In this document: positions 4,884-8,234 of the stretch, in pieces
Numbering within the stretch: the stretch's first letter is position 1
Layout of the letters: each line of letters starts with the position of its first letter
Origin: an uncultured bacterium
GTDB taxonomy: Bacteria > Cyanobacteriota > Vampirovibrionia > Gastranaerophilales > Gastranaerophilaceae
DNA: 8,234 nt
Assembly: GCA_902464375.1 (NCBI GenBank)
Contig: CABQIM010000081.1
Span: forward strand, 1-8,234
Reading direction: 5' to 3'
Program-made: the position numbers and the translations under genes
The notes under the pieces: model-generated
Told to the model about the DNA's origin: nothing
The model's input: the letters and a program-made list of their open reading frames with translations, nothing else
Databases searched by the model: none

Positions 4884-5945
4884 ATGCTAATATCAGAATA
4901 TGATTACAATTTGCCGGAAGAATTAATTGCTCAAATGCCGGCAGACAAAAGAGATAATTCAAGAATGATGGTTCTAAACCGAAAGGATAGAACCATTTCT
5001 CATAAACATTTTTACGACATCGTTGATCTAGTAGAGCCTAATACTTTACTTGTTATGAATAACACAAAGGTGCTTCCGGCACGACTTATAGGTCACAAAG
5101 ATACAGGCGCTAAAATAGAGGTATTTTTACTAAAACAAAGTAATAAAATCTCCAACGGGAGAGAAAACTGGGAAGTTCTTATTAAGCCGTCTAAAAGAGT
5201 AAAACCTGATACAGTTATAAAAATCAGCGACGAACTATCTGTTAGAGCAATAAAACGTTTGGAAGAAAATGGAGAATGGCTTGTTGAACTACTTTTTGAA
5301 GGCAACAATGTTCTTGATATTTTACACAAAAATGGAAACATCCCACTTCCACCATATATTGAAAGGAAAATCCCGAATGAAGATTTAAAAAAACTCGATT
5401 TCGAACGTTATCAAACAGTTTACGCTAAAGATGAAGGTTCTGTGGCGGCTCCAACTGCTGGTTTACATTTTACAAAAGAAATCTTAAAAAAATTAGAAGA
5501 TAAAGGAGTAGAACTAGCTTATGTAACCTTAAACGTAGGGCTGGGAACATTCAGACCTGTTCAATGTGAAAACGTTGAAAACCACAAAATGCATTCGGAA
5601 ACATTTGAAATTTCTGAAAAAGCATCTGAGCAAATTAATCGAGCAAAAAAAGAAGGGAAAACGATTGTTGCAGTAGGCACAACAACGGTAAGAACCCTTG
5701 AAACGGCATACCAAAAATTTGGATGTATAAAACCTTGCCATGAGCATTCGGAATTATTCATTTACCCTCCTTATAAGTTTAAAGTTATAGATAATTTAAT
5801 AACAAATTTTCACTTACCAAAATCAACACTTTTGATGTTAGTTAGTGCATTAGCAGGGAAAGATTTTATATTCAAAGCTTACAAAGAAGCGATTGAAAAC
5901 AAATATCGCTTTTTTTCATACGGCGATTGTATGTATATTTGCTAA
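4884..5945 (+). CDS. queA: S-adenosylmethionine:tRNA ribosyltransferase-isomerase
   Basis: QueA transfers and isomerises the ribosyl part of S-adenosylmethionine onto 7-aminomethyl-7-deazaguanine in tRNA, making epoxyqueuosine at the wobble position of GUN-anticodon tRNAs. The 353-residue length is normal. Family segments are present in order: YDYNLPEELIAQMP at the N-terminus, PARLIG (65-70), ERYQTVYAKDEGSVAAPTAG (174-193), NVGLGTFRPV (217-226), GTTTVRTLE (265-273), NLITNFHLPKSTLLMLVSA (304-322) and the end FSYGD (344-348). I chose the ATG at 4884 because it gives the conserved MLISEYDY start. A longer reading frame extends back into yidC but has no family similarity. AAAGAG at the end of yidC serves as ribosome binding site, so translation is likely coupled. 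No other queuosine gene is in view. Confidence 0.95.
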   Translation: MLISEYDYNLPEELIAQMPADKRDNSRMMVLNRKDRTISHKHFYDIVDLVEPNTLLVMNNTKVLPARLIGHKDTGAKIEVFLLKQSNKISNGRENWEVLIKPSKRVKPDTVIKISDELSVRAIKRLEENGEWLVELLFEGNNVLDILHKNGNIPLPPYIERKIPNEDLKKLDFERYQTVYAKDEGSVAAPTAGLHFTKEILKKLEDKGVELAYVTLNVGLGTFRPVQCENVENHKMHSETFEISEKASEQINRAKKEGKTIVAVGTTTVRTLETAYQKFGCIKPCHEHSELFIYPPYKFKVIDNLITNFHLPKSTLLMLVSALAGKDFIFKAYKEAIENKYRFFSYGDCMYIC

Positions 5946-6116
5946 AATTCGCACAACAAATAGTGTGTTTAATAATAGCATGCTCTATTCGCAACAATAC
6001 GCTCAATCTTCTTTGTCCACATTGCGCTAAGTAGTAATTAATATTAATTTATATTTTGACATTCCTCAAAAAATCATTAATTCAAATGATATACAACCAA
6101 ATTCATCAGTGTAAAA

Positions 6117-6122
6117 TATAAT
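6117..6122 (+). promoter_or_regulatory. Candidate -10 box of the lytic transglycosylase gene
   Basis: A perfect TATAAT lies 37 bases before the ATG at 6160, but no convincing -35 sits 16-18 bases upstream. A TTGACA at 6056-6061 is too far away to pair with it. The 214-base gap after queA (5946-6159) holds no gene I can support and no strong terminator, only a 4-bp hairpin near 5952-5967. Confidence 0.35.
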
Positions 6123-6159
6123 TGTAAGATTAGGTAGAAAAATTTATCAGAGGGAAACA

Positions 6160-6873
6160 ATGTTCTCACAGTTTATTCAAAATTTATTAAATTCAGGTGG
6201 GCAAGCCCAAGCAATGCAAAGATATGCTCAGCTAAGTAATAGAGTAAATGCTCCGACCCAAGAAGCACAAAATCCGCTTGATACAATTTATCCGAATAAC
6301 AGCAAAATAAATTCCCCATCTTTTGAAAAAGTTTTGCAATCTAGTACAAAATCCAATTTTGGAACTCTTTTATTAGACCCACAACTAAAAAGCGTTAATG
6401 CAAGCATAATAAAAGAATCCCCACAAGTCAGCTTGAATAGAGCACTTGAAGAAGCTGCGGCATTGCAATCAAACATAACAACACCTAAAACTTCTACAAA
6501 ATCTCAAGTTTTGAACGTTGTTAACCAAATTTCTAAAAAATATAATGTTGATGAAAAACTTGTCCAAGCATTAATTAAGCAAGAATCAGGATTTAACCCC
6601 AAAGCGAGATCAAAAGCGGGAGCAATGGGTTTAATGCAATTAATGCCATCTACTGCTAAAAACCTTGGAGTACAAGACCCTTATAATATGGTGCAAAATG
6701 TGGAAGGTGGAGTAAAATACCTAAAATCAATGTTAAATAAATATAACGGGAACGTAATTTTAGCACTTGCGGCTTACAATGCAGGTCCAAACGCTGTGGA
6801 TAAATATTCCGGCGTTCCACCTTACAAAGAAACACAAAATTACGTAAAAAGCATTTTGGCTAATTATCTATAA
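6160..6873 (+). CDS. SLT-domain lytic transglycosylase
   Basis: This 237-residue protein carries a goose-lysozyme-like SLT domain at about residues 117-237. It cleaves the glycan chain of peptidoglycan to leave 1,6-anhydromuramic ends. Glu142 in KQESGFNP is the catalytic glutamate. AGAMGLMQLMPSTAKNLGV (153-171), AAYNAGP (204-210) and PPYKETQNYV (220-229) are the standard later motifs. Residues 1-115 are polar, rich in Gln, Asn and Ser, with no signal peptide or lipobox. The stretch SPSFEKVLQSS (52-62) resembles linkers I have seen ahead of SLT domains in flagellar or secretion-linked enzymes, but that is only a resemblance. AGAGGG precedes the ATG at good spacing. The gene is monocistronic or reads into the MCE gene, which has its own promoter. 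The enzyme call is firm; its biological role (wall turnover, passage for a machine, or attack) is not. Confidence 0.92.
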   Translation: MFSQFIQNLLNSGGQAQAMQRYAQLSNRVNAPTQEAQNPLDTIYPNNSKINSPSFEKVLQSSTKSNFGTLLLDPQLKSVNASIIKESPQVSLNRALEEAAALQSNITTPKTSTKSQVLNVVNQISKKYNVDEKLVQALIKQESGFNPKARSKAGAMGLMQLMPSTAKNLGVQDPYNMVQNVEGGVKYLKSMLNKYNGNVILALAAYNAGPNAVDKYSGVPPYKETQNYVKSILANYL

Positions 6874-6902
6874 CGTAAGACTGATAGTTATTTTAAGTAT
6901 TC

Positions 6903-6931
6903 TTGCCCACTTAATTTGTTTTTGCTACAAT
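6903..6931 (+). promoter_or_regulatory. Sigma-70-type promoter of the MCE gene
   Basis: TTGCCC (6903-6908) and TACAAT (6926-6931) are 17 bases apart, with four-of-six and five-of-six matches to consensus. Transcription would start near 6938, leaving a leader of about 20 bases that contains the ribosome binding site AGGAAAGG at 6943-6950. Confidence 0.6.
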
Positions 6932-6956
6932 AATTGTAAAATAGGAAAGGTAGCAA

Positions 6957-8234
6957 ATGAAATTTTCATCATCTTTTAAGGTTGGGCTTTTAACATTATT
7001 AGCATTAGCATTGTTAATTGGAGTTGTATTCAAAGTAAAGGGAAGGACTTTTTCTTCTGCAGACCGAGTTGAAATACAATTCAAAGATGTGAACGGCATG
7101 CGCCCCGGAGCTGGTGTTCAAATGATGGGATTAAGAGTCGGACAAGTTGAAGAAATTACTCCGGTAATTGATGGAGAAAACAGCTATGTTAAGGTTAAAT
7201 TTGTAATTACAGACCCTAATGTAGAAATTCCCAAAGCTTCTACTTTTTCTATACAACAATCCGGTTTGATTGGCGAACTTTTCTTGGAAATTACCCCTCC
7301 TAAGATTAGAACAGTTTACATTCCAATGTTAAATAAAGATATTCTTTATAAAGATGATAATGTTCAAATGAAACTGGACAAAGAATATTATGACGTTGGG
7401 AAAATCAAAAATATTGAAGTTGTATCAAAAGACATCGTCCCATATTCTGTAAAAGACAGAATCAAAACAAATTACGCATACAAAATTGATTATGTTATAA
7501 ACCTTCCAGGACTTATTTTACCAGAATTTTTGAAAGGAAAAGTTGTTAGAGAGCAAGGTACAAATAAACTTCTGATTTCTACTCTTGATGATATTACATT
7601 ACCTTATCCAAAACAAACTTCACCATATACAATAGTAGAGCCTATGAGAATAGCAGACTTTATGGATTGGCAATATCGAGCAGCTGAATCATTAACTGAA
7701 ACAAATAAAAAGATTAACGATTTGTTGTCAGACCAAGTTATCGCAGAGTTGAAAATGTCAGTTCAAAATATTAATTCGTTGACCGGTCAAACAAGTATTA
7801 CAATGAGCAAACTTAACGGACTTATTGATGATTCAAGCAGTGATTTAAAACAACTTATGAATATGATGGACAAAGCAACTACAGACTTCAACATGCTTTC
7901 ATACAATATCAATAATATTATTGGCGACCCTAAGTTCAAGACTACCGTAATGTCTACAGCTGATTCTGTTGACAAGCTATCTCAAAACCTAAATAAAATC
8001 ATAGGCAACGAAAAAGAAGCTCAACAAATGGCTGAAGATTTACGAGCAATCACACATAATGTTAATGAAATCAGCGGTTACGTAAATTCATTAACGAAAG
8101 ACGATCAACTAAAAAAAGACTTAAATAGAGCCGTCGCAAATGTAAATACAGCAATGACAGATATTTCTACAACTCTAAACACAGTTAACAAGCTAACTCC
8201 AGATAAGAAAACAGAATTACAATCTATCATTGAA
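6957..8234 (+). CDS. MCE/MlaD-family lipid-transport protein, 3' end beyond the window
   Basis: The frame is open from the ATG at 6957 to the window end, giving 426 residues without a stop, so the gene is partial. An uncleaved membrane anchor lies at about residues 9-26. An MCE domain follows at about 35-115 (VEIQFKDVNGMRPGAGVQMM, then GLRVGQVEEI, then SGLIGELFLEITPP). MCE proteins form hexameric rings or tubes in the periplasm. They carry phospholipids between inner and outer membrane with an MlaE/MlaF-type ABC transporter. Residues 145-235 form a further domain I do not recognise. From about 243 onward the sequence is polar and helical, with three loose repeats of about 30 residues (322-409). 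The helical tail fits the long needle of larger MCE proteins. The permease and ATPase genes, if linked, are outside the window. This supports a diderm host. Confidence 0.88.
   Translation, partial: MKFSSSFKVGLLTLLALALLIGVVFKVKGRTFSSADRVEIQFKDVNGMRPGAGVQMMGLRVGQVEEITPVIDGENSYVKVKFVITDPNVEIPKASTFSIQQSGLIGELFLEITPPKIRTVYIPMLNKDILYKDDNVQMKLDKEYYDVGKIKNIEVVSKDIVPYSVKDRIKTNYAYKIDYVINLPGLILPEFLKGKVVREQGTNKLLISTLDDITLPYPKQTSPYTIVEPMRIADFMDWQYRAAESLTETNKKINDLLSDQVIAELKMSVQNINSLTGQTSITMSKLNGLIDDSSSDLKQLMNMMDKATTDFNMLSYNINNIIGDPKFKTTVMSTADSVDKLSQNLNKIIGNEKEAQQMAEDLRAITHNVNEISGYVNSLTKDDQLKKDLNRAVANVNTAMTDISTTLNTVNKLTPDKKTELQSIIE

Noticed and set aside
5952..5967. Hairpin CACA/TGTG after queA as a terminator.
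   Set aside because: The stem is only 4 bp with an eight-base loop and a weak T-run, well within chance for AT-rich DNA.
5980..6030. Sixteen-residue reading frame in the gap after queA.
   Set aside because: It has no Shine-Dalgarno and no recognisable sequence, and frames this short are expected by chance.
6056..6095. TTGACA at 6056 paired with TGATATAC near 6088-6094 as a promoter.
   Set aside because: The spacing of about 28 bases is far outside the normal range, and the 17-base position holds no -10-like sequence.

Overview
This is an AT-rich window (roughly two-thirds A+T by eye) from a diderm bacterium. It carries ten protein-coding genes and one tRNA gene. The best lineage clue is YidC. 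A domain of about 130 residues sits between its second and third conserved membrane helices and ends in a His-Trp-Asp just before the third helix, a layout I associate with cyanobacterial YidC. There is no photosynthesis gene. Short rubredoxin, an MCE-type lipid transporter and Asn-rich cell-wall peptidases without signal peptides are also present. I infer a non-photosynthetic member of Cyanobacteriota (Melainabacteria/Vampirovibrionia, possibly gut Gastranaerophilales). This is inference from gene content and would need a phylogeny.

Layout. At 135-1563, two plus-strand genes encode small papain-like cell-wall peptidases. They share a promoter-type block of about 47 bp and a ten-residue N-terminal motif. 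At 1538-3257 there is a compact minus-strand operon: YbgC-type thioesterase, then an RluB/RsuA pseudouridine synthase, then CoaE, the last two joined by an ATGA overlap. CoaE ends inside the 3' end of the second peptidase gene. A 44-residue rubredoxin is transcribed divergently at 3290-3424. A two-hairpin terminator region separates it from a minus-strand tRNA-Pro(TGG) gene with its own promoter. From 3791, yidC (TTG start) and queA form a tight pair. The window ends with a lytic transglycosylase (6160-6873) and an MCE/MlaD-like protein (from 6957) that is cut by the window edge.

How the genes fit together. Most are housekeeping: coenzyme A synthesis, rRNA and tRNA modification, membrane protein insertion. 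The accessory theme is the envelope. There are two cysteine peptidases, one lytic transglycosylase and one inter-membrane lipid carrier within 8 kb. None of the three wall enzymes has a recognisable Sec signal peptide. The two peptidases share both an upstream element and an N-terminal motif, which makes them the best candidates here for something undescribed: a small regulon of wall enzymes with a common N-terminal tag that might direct export or localisation.
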